This document shows positions 44,611 to 56,830 of a stretch of 64,000 bases of DNA, one piece after another. Where the stretch lies: NCBI GenBank assembly GCA_037074705.1, contig CM073591.1:37862587-37926586 (forward strand). Reading direction: 5' to 3'. The first letter of the stretch is position 1; each line of letters begins with the position of its first letter. The notes below the pieces were generated by a model. That model was given only the letters and a program-made list of their open reading frames with translations. It made no database searches and was not told the DNA's origin. The DNA is from Zhengitettix transpicula (taxonomy: Eukaryota; Arthropoda; Insecta; Orthoptera; Tetrigidae). The translations under genes and the position numbers were made by a program.

Positions 44611-45324
44611 ACACAATCCCCACCCCATTATGTCTTCCTTCCTGTAGTTGTAGGGATTACTTTTAGCTTGTAATTTAATATTATTTTTATGGTCATACGT
44701 CCTCGTTTTGACATTCGTCGCTATCATTCCAATATATCTGGAATCACAGTTAACAATTTATACTTATTTATAAAGTTAACATTTTATACTTATTTTCGAG
44801 CTCACCTAGAATTTCGGAATCTATTGTGAAAACACTTCCCGAAATTCTTAATGAAATATTTAAGTAATATGCTAACTTTCAGTATTATTTTCAGGTAAAT
44901 AAGATAGAACAGTGAAATGATCAAGTATCTTTCAGAGTTATTGGACTATTACTGGCAGTGTGACTCATTAATAAAATATACAGGAAGTAGAAGAGAATGA
45001 AAATAATAGGACAGAAGGAAGATATTATGAGGTTACCTATAATAAGAATCTGTCTAAAAAATTAAAAGGGGAATGAGTTTAGTGAGATCAAAACTATGTT
45101 AAAACCCATGAGGTAAGAAGGAAATAGGATTAATAGCATGAAAGATAAGGTAGAAACGGTTGATACGACGGTTTGCATCTAAATTGTTAACTGTGATTAC
45201 AGATATATTGTGATGACATGGATGAATGTCAAAACTACGATGTATGACCATAAAAAGCATATTAAATTACAAGCTAAAATTAATCTCTACAACTAAAGGA
45301 AGAAATACATAATGGGAATTGTGA
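44611..45324. mobile_element. Large inverted repeat pair with ~150-bp arms
   Basis: The left arm (44611-44760) and right arm (45180-45324) are imperfect reverse complements at roughly 80% by eye: TTTTGACATTC/GAATGTCAAAA, TTTTTATGGTCATAC/GTATGACCATAAAAA, AGCTTGTAATTTAATAT with its complement, CACAGTTAACAATTTA with TAAATTGTTAACTGTG. The 419-bp middle is AT-rich and has no coding sequence. It may be a foldback/MITE-like element or two head-to-head copies of one repeat; no target duplication was found. Confidence 0.7.
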
Positions 45325-45900
45325 CAATGTTAAAGTTTTGGGTATTGAGAAATCGGTATATGAAAGGAGCCTTTTAGAAGGAAATTATTTTTATAACAAT
45401 ATAGATAATGTTCTGAACAAGAACAGTCAAATTGGGAATACAAGAACATGTTATTCTGACTGTGTTTAAGTTAGTTAATTTTAATTAAAGAAATTATAAT
45501 AAATATAAATCCGAACATGAAAGGAAATATAGTAAGGAGACATAAATATTTAATTATAAGCTTATGTTTAAATTTAAAATGTATATTACTTTAAAAAATA
45601 AATGGAATGTTAGATTATTATTTTTAAGGATATTTGGAATGAAAAATGAAAGAGTTAATAGTGACAAAATGACTACGTCGCGGCACCCAGGCGCTTGTAG
45701 ACTCATTCGACGTACAGCAAGATAAATGTGTAAATAGAGAGTGTTTCAATGTTTTATAATTTTAATAACGTTTTGATGTAAAAAAATTAAGAATTAAAGA
45801 TAAATATGACCGAAAGCTACTGTAGTGAATATAACGCATTGAATAAAAAGGATAATTGACGATTGTATTGTGTTCTTTAATAAAAACTTCACCCTGAAAG
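45325..45900. other. AT-rich intergenic DNA, nothing recognised
   Basis: No gene or repeat was identified. ACGTCGCGGCACCCAGGCGC near 45677 is an isolated GC-rich patch. Confidence 0.4.
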
Positions 45901-47060
45901 GTTGGTTTAATCTTGACGCCAATTATGAAATATCTTTCATTGTTCGTGGACTACTTCTGGCTGTCTGCTTCCCGCGCGAGTTGCACTTACTATGGTAAGA
46001 ATATATTTCTGAATATCCACTTTCCTTTCGCCATGAGCCGTTATTACTTCTGCTAAGTGCCTTTTTTCTCGGTAAAATTAATATCGAACCTGTGGTTGCT
46101 TCTCAACTGGAGAGGTTTTCCACGCTTCGTTAAAACATCACCATCTCCCTCTTTTCATCCCCCATCGTCTAATGATCTTCGGAAGCGATCCAACACTTAG
46201 CTGAGCCTCGTCAATGTATGTGTGTGTGTGTTATACATTTTTTTCTGTCTCTCTGAGTGAAGGCGCCCAAACAAACACAGAGAGACGTCCAATTGGAGAA
46301 AGCTGACATACGGCCTGAACAACGGCTTGGCTCCATCCAATTACCAGGGCACATGAGCTGGCGTATCGGGACCACTGAATGAGCAGTGACACAGCCATCC
46401 AGAGAGGTGTCTTTTTTCACACCAACACCCCCCTCTCCTTTTCCTCCCTTACAACAAGTAGTAATTCCGAATAAAACAGAGGCAAGCGAGCTTCATGTGT
46501 ATTTCCCCATCCTCCCGCACCCTCCCCTCTTGCTGCTGCTATATATGTGATGTTACCAGCACTTGCATTTCATATAATTAAGAGGCGAGCCGTTGGGTAT
46601 TCTTCAGGCAAACCTCGCCCCCTCCGCCACCCCCTCGACCGACAAGCGTCTAGTTTTCCAATCCTACCACCCTCCAAACTCCAATTAGGAAAGTAACTCA
46701 AAACCTCGGCCATTTTGTTTATTCAAAAAGAGAGAGAGAGAGACGGAGAGGAGGAAACGAAGCAAGCAAGTAGGCAGGCAGGCGAGACTGCTGTGGCTTG
46801 CCTCCATTCATTAGGTATAAATACAAGATTGGGCCGCGGCGCGCATGTTAATTACTGTCAAGATATCGGGCAGTTGCAAAAAGCACAGGCCTTCGTTAGG
46901 GAATCCCCTGGCTGCCTTTATTTGATTTCCAATTATCTCGAGGGACGTGCGCGCCTCCGCGTCTTGTGTAGTCCTACGCCACAACAGGTTGCTACTCACT
47001 CTAACCTCACTTCCCCAGATAGCTTAAAGCTAGATCAATCTGGTCCTCAGTTTTGACACG
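45901..47060. other. CpG-richer complex block
   Basis: The block contains CCCGCGCGAGTTGCAC, GGGCCGCGGCGCGCATG, a TATAAATAC word near 46818, GA and GT microsatellites (46729-46743, 46216-46231) and a plus-strand frame of 113 codons at 46715-47056 without a domain. The segment 46795-46960 has balanced, non-repetitive composition, as in conserved non-coding elements or a promoter region. Sequence alone does not identify a transcription unit. Confidence 0.35.
46729..46743. repeat. (GA)n microsatellite
   Basis: AG dinucleotide tract inside the CpG-richer block. Confidence 0.9.
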
Positions 47061-48079
47061 AGAAACAACTCAATCTTCGAGGCTTAAGTCCAGTATCAGT
47101 TAACGAAACCTTCCAATTTCAAAGTTTCGGAGTGCTGGTCAATGACAAATAATCTTCTTCCTTTGGTTTCAATAGATTGCAGGTGTCACATCTTCCACCC
47201 TGAGTTTTAATAGATTTACAGGCTCACTCCTAAACGAAGCACGCTTCAGGATTTTTAAACTCACGATCATATTCCAAATTGAGTAATCATTCTTTCTAGC
47301 CTACTAGATCTGGTGTGCCTCTCTAAAATCGTACTATATTTTTTTCTTCGTCTCCCAAACTGAAGTATTTCTCTAGTCTACAGCTGGGTCTTCGATTACT
47401 GATCACAGGAATTTCTGAATTTATGGGATCTGTCGTTTTTCTTGTAGTAAAAATTCTTGTTCTGTCTGAAACTATTGGAAACGAGATTTAGTGTTGTAGT
47501 TCTTCCTCCAGAGACTCCGTACATCACATATTTAACTAGTATACAGTTCATATAGTAAGAAATACCATATTAGTTCTATTTTTCCCTTTTTTCCATTTTG
47601 TGTCCGTTATCTTATTACACTAATAGATTTAGTTTCTCGAGATATCATTTGAAATTACACGGGCTCATCGAACTTGTCGTTGTTGAGAGGGCATACTCAA
47701 TTTTTTCCGAATACGACTAGGTTTCACCTAATCGCTAGTATTTTGCAGTATATTAAGTCCCAATAATATATATATATATATATATATAAATATAAATATA
47801 TAAATAAATAAAAATATATATAAATAAATTTATAATATATAAAAATATTCCTATTTTTTCTGTTAATTTAATCCTCAATAATCTTCTCTAGTATCACTTT
47901 TCAAAGCATTCGTTAACATTTTTCGCCTGTTCTACAATCCTTCATCTGCATTCACAGGTGCAATTTCCTCACTTGTTGTAGTCCAGTGCTTGAAACCTTC
48001 TTCGTTTGAGTTATTCATCTTCTCCCAGATTTCCTCTCTCCTCCACAGCATGTGATATATTTTTATTAATTTTAATAAT
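47061..48079. other. Intergenic DNA with (AT)n tract
   Basis: The (AT)n tract is at 47766-47788 with further AT-rich degenerate units to 47840. The segment 47890-48050 is less AT-rich; its minus strand has a short frame starting MNNSNEEGFKHW with no family I know. Confidence 0.4.
47766..47788. repeat. (AT)n microsatellite
   Basis: AT dinucleotide tract of about 23 bases followed by imperfect ATAAAT units. Confidence 0.9.
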
Positions 48080-48125
48080 AACACGCTACATGAGGATAAT
48101 CCACGTAGTGGTGGTTTACAGATTT
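48080..48125 (-). mobile_element. Retroposon family A, 3'-end fragment
   Basis: ACGCTACATGAGGATAATCC is followed by ACGTAGTGGTGG, the final ~40 bp of family A read from its tail side, as at 4800 and 12912. It is only a fragment and quite diverged. Confidence 0.6.
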
Positions 48126-49098
48126 CTGAAAATACTCTTCCAGATGTTCTGCGAGACAGGTTTGTAATAAGAACAAGGTAATCGAACAGAACAAATATGA
48201 AAACATTCTACATGTAAGATTAGTAAATAAAATATGAGTTCTGAAATGTCCCCTGATAAATAATAAGTGGTGTATAAAATTAACGGAGAATCATGTAGAC
48301 CTACATCAGTATTTAAATATACTAACTGATAAATCCCCGTGTTTTTTCTCTAAGGTACAAAAATACGAATGTTGAGATAAAATCGTTAATTTAAGCATTT
48401 TAATTATAATGCATTTGATTTTGTTTTAAATGTCTATGAAATGCGTTAACAAATTTTCTTACAGAATTTCTCCACGAAATCACACGTATGTAGTACATTT
48501 ATAGGTCATCGTACTATTCCAAGGACTGTCTCTCGAATGTAAACGTGAGCCACTGACTTCTCTGAGATCCGATAGACTGAGACAATCCTAAACCTCTACG
48601 AATAAGTCCTCGTTATAATCAATATCATTGAATACTGTGATTCATACTTGCTCCTTGAAAACCTTTAACCAGCAATCATAATTTTTAAATTAAAAATCAT
48701 CAAAAATCAAATGGTATATTGTTTTAAAAGAATATTTTTATTTATCATTTCCACTATTAAGAATTAATATTTGCTAAAGATTGTGAACAACAAACAGATC
48801 CAGGATTTATAATATTGTTACCAACAGATTTTACATACGTTTACACAAATGTGTAAATTTACCTCTTTACGGAATCTAAATAATATCGTGTGATGCCGCT
48901 TTTCTCGTAATCATTGCCAACTACGACTGTAGTAATTTTTCATTTTTAATCTTCTAAAACAATTCCCTGTTTCTCTCCAAGAAATCCTCCCAATTATCGG
49001 GAAATTTTCACGTTACTGATTGGTTGAGATTATTAATGCAACACAACCACTCTCTATCAAAAGGTAGGTTGAAAAGATGAGCCTTTAACGGATCCAAA
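48126..49098. other. AT-rich intergenic DNA, nothing recognised
   Basis: No gene or repeat family was identified. Confidence 0.4.
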
Positions 49099-49660
49099 TT
49101 TTTTTTAGGGTAACAGGCTACATGAGGGTGATCCACATTGGGCAACTCCCCTTTAATAGCATAGGAAGGGATTTGAAAGGGGGGATGCGGAAGGGTAGAG
49201 GAAGGTAGCCAAGGGTTAACTAGGGCTCCGGGCTATATTTTAAGGATCCTACCCGGCATTCGCCTAAAGAAATGCAGGGAAAACCTTAGAAAAACCTGCA
49301 TCGGGTAGGTCGGGCATTGGGTACTTGTCCCACGCCCTTCCGATAGCGGGAGAAGAGTTTGCTGTGGGGACGCAGCATTCCCTTCTCTGTGCCTCGACCA
49401 GTTTAGGAGGCAGCTGGCCGACTATTTCAATGGGAATAGCGAACAACTCTTACCGTATGTCCAAGGTCTGTGACCCCGGAACATACACTTCTCAAAACAG
49501 GCCGAGGTGCCTCGGCTTGTGGGAACCTTAGTTCAAAAACGGAGAGGAAAAGGCATATCCAAAGGTAGCTCCTTCGTATCTCCCCTAAAAGGTTCTGCCT
49601 GCGAGAGAACATCCCTCGCAGGTTACCTGCGAGAGAATCCTCTCGCAGGCTCTCCAGGAG
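49099..49660 (-). mobile_element. Poly(A)-tailed retroposon family A, longest copy with doubled 5' hairpin
   Basis: Minus-strand copy with its tail as a T-run at 49099-49107. It aligns closely with the copies at 20819 and 26401 and extends beyond the 5' end of the 20819 copy. Its 5' region carries two consecutive hairpins: CCTGCGAG...CTCGCAGG at 49598-49622 and CCTGCGAGAG/CTCTCGCAGG at 49626-49649. No clear target duplication was found at the right edge, so the true 5' end may be further out, near 49680. Confidence 0.85.
49598..49649 (-). repeat. Two tandem hairpins at retroposon 5' end
   Basis: The second stem, CCTGCGAGAG with CTCTCGCAGG around AATC, is perfect over 10 bp; the first is perfect over 8 bp. 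The 20819 copy has only one, so one unit was gained here or lost there. Confidence 0.8.
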
Positions 49661-49680
49661 GAAATGGGTCCTTCTTCGTT

Positions 49681-50009
49681 ATATAAAGAACCACACACAA
49701 TTATTACCTCGAGCGTTAATTTCCATAGTTTTTTCTTATTCAAAACATTTCATATTATTTTTTATCATACGAAGTGAACATATATAGTGAATAACTTAAT
49801 CACCTGAAGAATACTCTCTTAAAAAAGTCATTGAAATTTAGTTCACCAAAAATATTTTTAAAGTTGAATAGCAAAAATTTAAATTATCTTATAATAAAAA
49901 TAATGTTTTTTGGGTTCGTGCATTTTTTGTAACAAGTTCTTATAATTTGTAATTTTTTGTAGCTTTTCCCCCTCGACTGACAACAATAATTTGATATGAT
50001 TTTAATCAA
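49681..50009. other. AT-rich intergenic DNA, nothing recognised
   Basis: No gene or repeat was identified. Confidence 0.4.
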
Positions 50010-50405
50010 ATATTGACCCTTACTGTTGCACTTCCTGCAGTCGATTCTCAGCAAGTCGTTTTCTCTGAACGTCTATTCACCGTTAACTCACTCTAATGGG
50101 TAATAATTGTGTTTGTATTTGGAGTGATAACGCATATTATATTATCGTTGTTATCCTTTGTGGCTCGGAGTTGATCTGTTCTGTTCCCCCTCCTGTGTCT
50201 GGCTTCACCCGCATGGCGTGTTGTTCTCGTAGCAGCATCAATCAACCAATCAATGTTTCATTCGAACAATCATTCAATCAATCCTTATTGCATCACTTCC
50301 GTCGACTCCCCCGCTCGCTGTCCCCATTTCCACTCTACTATCCACATCACGTAAATAGACTACAACTGACTGCCTTACTAACACGTTTCTCTGCAATATA
50401 AAACA
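50010..50405. other. Balanced-composition block
   Basis: A plus-strand frame of 101 codons at 50096-50401 runs through a segment with ATCAATCAACCAATCAATG-type short repeats near 50237-50255. No domain is visible, and the repeats explain the serine/asparagine-rich product. It is more likely non-coding. Confidence 0.3.
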
Positions 50406-52495
50406 TCTAAAAATGGAAATTCTCATACTACATGAGCTAGCAAATTCCACGCAGCGAGAAATTATACAGTTGAACGGAATTGATACAAGATTGTGACAGA
50501 AAATATATCGTTGCAGTTTGTAATAGAATCTTTCTCCCCCAAAATAGTTGATAAATACGAAATATTCACGGAGTTATTATTATTTTTATATTGTCCAAAT
50601 GGAAACGAATTATTTCGGCTGGTAAATAATAAATAAGTTACGTAGCACTGTTGTTTAGTATAGAGCTGGGTTGTAGCGATACATAAAAATAAATCATACA
50701 GTAATATATATGAATCGAAAAAATATTAAAAATATCAAATAATATAGACCCTGTGAAAATTTTTCGTGAAACCTCACACAGTGAAGAAAATAGGGAACGA
50801 CTCGGAAACAAAATTCCACGTGGTGAGTCGACTCATTACCATTTAAATTCTCGTTTTGTACTGTTTGTATATTTTTAACCAAAGTAACCTTATTGGTTCT
50901 ATTAAGAAGATCTTTAAAGTATCTCTCCCGAAAATCTTTTCTAATCAATATTAAATTTATCTCCAACGGCTAGTTTGTTCACCTTCGATTTTTAATGTCA
51001 ACGAAGCAAGTAAATGTGCTATTATACGGATAAAAATTACAAAGATGACGAGTAATAAAGTAGCTTTCTTCCATATGAGAAAATATTACTAAACCTTGAT
51101 CTCAAAGTACCATTGTGTGATTATGTTGCAACATTATAAATAACGAGTACTCGATTGCGTACATATTTGAAAACATCATAGATCTGAAATTTGTTGATGA
51201 CTTGAAATATAGGCCATTAATGTGGTGAATAAGAAAATAAGAAATATTTGCCCAAGTCGAAATGTGTAGCGAGTTAGAAACGACTGCTTCTTTATAAATA
51301 AAAACCGCTATGAAAAAGTAAATATCAACGAAAAAAATATTTACAAATTGGTATTGCGTACGAAAATTTAGGAATATTTACTTTCGAAATATGTAAAACA
51401 CATAAATTACTTTTTCGTTTACCTGATGACGTGATAGAATCAGAGAGATGAGGCCTAGTCACTATAACGACCAGTCAACCTGGAACGAACCTCCACGTAT
51501 CGTCTCCAAAAACATCAAACACCTCCAAATCAAGCATAACGTCATAGACGGCTAATTAATAGCAAAACAATCTATGGTAGAAATCAAGAACGATTTATCT
51601 GAGTCATTTCTACTGCTCGAAAATAATTCTTTTCTAATCCTGTAGAATTAATTATGTTTATTATAAAGCCGATAGATATACAAATCAGTCATCGAAGTTA
51701 TAAAAATGGATCGCAGGAGATACGTTGATATTTTTCCGTTGGAGTTTTATTTAGCAAAATACGAATAAATTAAAAGTAGCACGTTCCTTCTTTATCTTAT
51801 GGGCTCAACCAATTTTCGTACTTATTGGACGTAATATCACAGATTTGTTACCAATTATTTTTTTATAGTGAACAAAATGATCGCGTGATTTTATTTATTC
51901 AACAAATTTTCCTGGTTGGGTATTTTAAGAAATAAAAAACATAAACCTACAACTGTTCAGGACGATTACTTCACTAAGTAACACCTCTTTTGACTCAAAG
52001 CACATAAACTACGTCAACGCAGTTTCATATCGGTTCCAGTCCAAAATTTTCTCCTTGATAGTAGAATACTGACCAAATGAATTACATATTAGAGTCGAAA
52101 ATTGCATCATATTAAGAACGAATAAGTATCGACATACGTTCTGTGTATCCACTTATTGATTTCTAAATTGGGGTTCTCACTACAATATTTAGTTTTTTCC
52201 GTGGCTTATGAATTATATAAACTGTTGGACCTATTTTTCGTTTCAAGTTTTTCGTCAGATCCTATCCTTATTCCGTTTGTATTTCCGTGGCCGGCCGGCG
52301 TTTTGTGACATTTTGCTGTTTTTCTTTGAACTGCTTCTTTCACATCTGAAGCGACAAAAAAACACATTCAATTAATGATGGCACTAATAATGTTTCTTAT
52401 ATCGTTCTTTCTATTCAGCAATAGTGCATCTTAATATGACGACATGCAAATAATTTCAAACTTCTGTTTGATGTGAGTGTCCTATCCTACAAGGT
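50406..52495. other. AT-rich intergenic DNA, nothing recognised
   Basis: No gene or repeat family was identified. CCGTGGCCGGCCGGCG near 52286 is an isolated GC-rich patch. ACCTGATGACGTG near 51421 resembles the start of a hammerhead-like module but has no GAAAC partner. Confidence 0.4.
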
Positions 52496-52870
52496 TTCAG
52501 AACGATCGGTCGGCAATCCAGTTTCTATCTGTAATTAACGAAATCTCGCCGCCTATGTGAGTGCTTTCCATTTTGGTACTGAGCACAGTATTGAGTTGTT
52601 GGAAGTGTAGAGGACACTTATACGACTCACAGTTTGCCAGTCTGCCTTAACAAGTCTCTCTCTCTCGCTTTCTCTCTCTCTCTCTCTCTCTATCTCTATC
52701 TCTCTATGGTCGTAATTGGGCGCGTGTGGAACGGAAGCCCTTTTCACGCCCTACGTCGACAACCCTTCACTCTCACACAAGTTCCGATAATAATTGGGGC
52801 GCTGTCACCTGTCAATAGCGAATCAGTCGCTTAGTCAACCCCACTGCACGTAATCACGCAGCCAGTCAAA
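52496..52870. other. Short GC-richer block with CT microsatellite
   Basis: The (CT)n tract at 52654-52706 produces serine/leucine and arginine/glutamate frames on the two strands (52634-52834, 52553-52747), which are artefacts of the repeat. The sequence after it (GGGCGCGTGTGGAACGG) is complex but unrecognised. Confidence 0.4.
52654..52706. repeat. Imperfect (CT)n microsatellite
   Basis: CT-rich tract of about 53 bases with a few interruptions such as CGCTT and CTATCTCTATC. Confidence 0.9.
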
Positions 52871-55635
52871 GACCAACAAGCGACACAGGCTTCAATAATA
52901 CTCTCACAATTACGTAACATCAAAAACGTGCATATATTTCAAATATTTGTAGGTGTTACTGCTCTTACTAGATCAATATAACCTTGTAAATTTACTAATT
53001 TACAAACAGACTTTCCTGTAATTTATTTTAAAGGTAACAACGCCACTTAAATCATATCATGAGTCATATGGTTTATGAGACAATCCACCTGATTATGTCG
53101 TAAACAGACCCTTTTAAATTTACTCCACATCCTTTCCTAATGGTCTCATGTACATAATGTAATGTCTGTCAACCTACAGAAACAACTTCTCTTCATTCTG
53201 CGTATTCCTTAGCCGATATTTCTAAAGCATTAATATTCGTAATTCTCTCTAGCACAATATCTCAAACTTTAATTTCCTTACCTTTCATTTAATCCAAGCG
53301 TACATATCAAAAACCCCTTTCACTTCCCTCGTTCTGTTTAAGTAACTCATAAGTTGCTTGCTGTATGAATGTGATACCTTAATAACTGAACCCAATTTCG
53401 ATTACCGATAAGGAACTACCTTCTGTATTATATGTTTATAACATGCGGTACATTCCATTAAATGTAATATTATACACATATTTCGTTCAGTTATTTTTCT
53501 GTACATCGTATTGCTGGAAATAGAAACTAAGACTGTCAGAGGGAAGTACTAGACTATCAATAAAATCTCATACTTTTAAAACAACGCAGCAATGAGCTGG
53601 AGCCGTGAATGTTCCTAAACTGTTTAGCGAAATGTGTCCTCGAAATGTGAATTGTTCTGCAGGAAAGATACGCTAAAGACAATCGGCAATCTTACGAATT
53701 TGAAAAAAAAAGAGATATTAAAAGTCGAAAATAAAGCACCACGAACGAAAGAAGATGAATATATTTATGGTGAATAAAAATAAAGTAACACGGGAAAGAC
53801 AAAACGATAAGACAATAAAACAGAGCTACGTTTTAACGTATTATCCAACTAAAAATATAATTAATAGTTATCTCACTTAAAAAGAATTTTAAATTTATGA
53901 ACAAAGCCAAGATAATAATATCAATCTAGGATATCATTACAACGGGAATTTCAGGTTGGTCATGTCTTATAAATTCCAAGCAAAATTTAATTATACAACA
54001 TTAATATTTGACTAATATTTATAAAACAAGTTGACAATAAATAAATTATTTATTTCCTGGAATGTACAATGAGAATCAAGAAAAATAATTGAAAATGAAA
54101 GAAATATTTAAATTTTGGAAGTGAACTTCTTAACTAATTCTCGAAGCAAGTATTCCAGAAAAGTGTTTTTACATCACGTAATGAATCCATCGAATCTCTT
54201 TAAGTAATCTTAACTAAAGCAATTTACAAATTATTTTATAATTCCGCATGAAAAACTTCCTAATCTTTTAGGATTAAACAATGCAATAAACAAAAAAACA
54301 GCAGATTATTTTTGTACGAGAATATTCGAAATAAGTGAAGGAATAATTTTAAAATATAATATACCGTTAGGAATTGTGATGGGCGTAGAAATCTACGTCT
54401 GTTCTTCATTTCACTGAATATGTGGGATCAATTGCTTTAATTCAGGATCCTCTTTTAAAAGACAAATGATACGAAGAGGTGCTCAAATATAGAGTAGTAT
54501 TTTTTTATGGGGAAACTATTTTCAATTATAACATAGTCAAAGAAAATAATTTTAAAGACTAACTTATGACGTATAAGATAGCGTGGAAATGAAAAAGTTT
54601 AGAATATAGAGAACACCGGCAGATTTATTATTTATTATTAGAGTGAGGATATATTTAAGTATAATCACCAGTGTATAGAAGTCATTAGAGGTATTCCATA
54701 TCATTGAGGCATTTTTTAATACATTATTTTACCTCAAAGATTTTTTAAATAAGACAGAATTAAACGCGGAGATTTAAATAGGAGCTATGTAAACACAAAT
54801 GTAAGTAGAAAATAAGGGATGAAATAAAAGATAGCACCCAACAAAATAAAAATCATTAATAAATCATATATTTCTGTATTCCATTTCTGAACATTTGGTT
54901 TCGAAAAATCAACAGTTTGGCAACTTATTTTGTTGCTTTCACTAGGATAATTTTATTTGGGCTAACATTCGGTTACGGGAATGGTTTTTTAATTTATGGG
55001 TGCATTAATTCCAGCAAAATACTTTCTAGATATTTCTTCGTGCGTATTTTTTCACCTTAACCTTATATAATGATTTTAAAACTTCTATTCACTTCACACT
55101 TGCATTCGCTAACAATTTTTTAATCAAATTCTACCAGCCGGATCATTAAAGAACAGAATTAATATGTTTTAACGATGTCCAAACATTTTTGTCAATATAA
55201 AATTGGAAAATACCTGACATTCAAAATAATATAAATTAACAAATATGTCAGAAAATTATGTTTATTAACAAAACATTAAATAAACAACGTTGAGTCCTCT
55301 TTTAGGAACTATTCAGGCTTAATCCTTTTGTACATAAAACATGCAACCAGCAAGGCTGCAAAACCTTGCCTCTAAATTGTTTTTCATTATTTATATAAAA
55401 AATTATTAAATCTGAAGATGTTCAAAAATAGTACAAAACGTCGTTTATTTAACGTTTTGCTAATAAACATAATTTGCTGACATATGGCCGTGTATTTGTT
55501 TACTTATATCGTTGTTATAAAACTTCAGATTCCATTCATTTATGTCTAATCTAAATATCCGTCGTTGGTAGTCATTCGTTGGTTTTAAGGGAACTGCGCT
55601 TTGCGATATTGACTCATTTAATCTTCCAGTGTTGA
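52871..55635. other. AT-rich intergenic DNA
   Basis: No gene or named transposon was recognised in this 2.7-kb stretch. At 55411-55441 TCTGAAGATGTTCAAAAATA then ACAAAACGTCG is a decayed hammerhead-like module on the plus strand. Confidence 0.4.
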
Positions 55636-56830
55636 AAACGGACAAAATTAATGGGACACATTATGAAACCAGGATATATATCCGTTTCGCTATTTCCATA
55701 GGGAATCACTTGGCGAATACGGGAAGAGGAGGACGAAAGGTCGACCATTGCGAAAGATGGACGCCCGGTGTCGCGACGACCATTAGTAATTCCCCAGCAG
55801 ACGCCCTCGCTCTCAAACAACCAAGAATTTAATTAACTAACCTTAGCCGCTCACGGAGGAAATTATCACGGGTGTCTTCTATCCTACGAACGACGTTTAT
55901 ATCGGCGCAAGAAAATCCTAATTGCCAGCGAAGGGAATCGATGCCAGGAACCTTACCCTACCTTACCGTGCCCTTCCTTACCGTACCAAGGTTTACTGCC
56001 GCATGGCACGGCAATCCGTGAAATTAAAACCATGAAATATTCAGAGTGACTTGCACGCGCGTATTTCCAGTTCCAGATTCGGAGGATGAGATGAAGATTG
56101 ACGAGGCAGGGGTATGAGGGGCCGGTCCGAAAAGGAGAGCGGGTGAGGGAAAAATAAAGAAAGGAGGAGAGGAAAAATTGTGAACGAACGCTCTCGAACG
56201 AGAACAAAAGGCTAAAAGGAGACACAGACAGTGTGCGACAGAGAGAAAAGGATTGTTACAAGCAGCCAGGGGATAAAAAAAGAACTGGAAGGCCAGAAGT
56301 AAGTTGCGTTATACAAGCCTATATATACGTAAATATTTTTCCGGTATTAAGACGACATCGAAGATGCTTTTTCCCCCTTCCATTCTTTTGTCCTTATCTC
56401 CGAAGCGAACGGAGTGGCACAGTGAATATTATAAAGTAGACGGGGGAGGTATCGATTAATCAGGCTAATGGATAACTGGCCCCGTTGCCTTTCTTATTCT
56501 CATCTCCGTCGTCCCTATCGGTGTGGAAGGCAGGACGCCGCGCTGTATTGGAGAGCGAGATGTCGGGGCTTACATTCAATTTGGTTAAGTACGTGTGTGA
56601 CACGGAGGGGGTGTTAAAGACGCCGATAAGGAAATAAGGGGATTTGCTTGCTGCTGCCTTGCTTGAGAAAGCAGGAAATTTGCTGGTTTCCGTAGAACGA
56701 ACGGTGAAGGGGAATGGAAAGGGAAGTATAGGCGAATTGTGTGACACGAAATCGATCAAAGCGTGCACTATAATGCCTAAACATGTCCCCCAGAAATCAC
56801 AGATTACCCTCTAGCGCCCTAGCAAGGTTA
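55636..56830. other. CpG-richer complex block
   Basis: This 1.2-kb block is the longest of its class. It has GGACGCCCGGTGTCGCGACG, ACTTGCACGCGCGTATTTCC and GA-rich runs near 56130-56200. Open frames on both strands (90 and 102 codons minus, 68 plus) overlap and show no domain. CCTTACCCTACCTTACCG near 55951 is a short imperfect tandem. Regulatory or non-coding exon function is conceivable. Confidence 0.35.

Noticed and set aside
46200..47056. Known microRNA hairpin in the CpG-richer block
   Set aside because: The sequence was compared by memory with common insect microRNAs (let-7, mir-1, mir-9, mir-10, bantam, mir-124 and others) and no mature sequence was seen.
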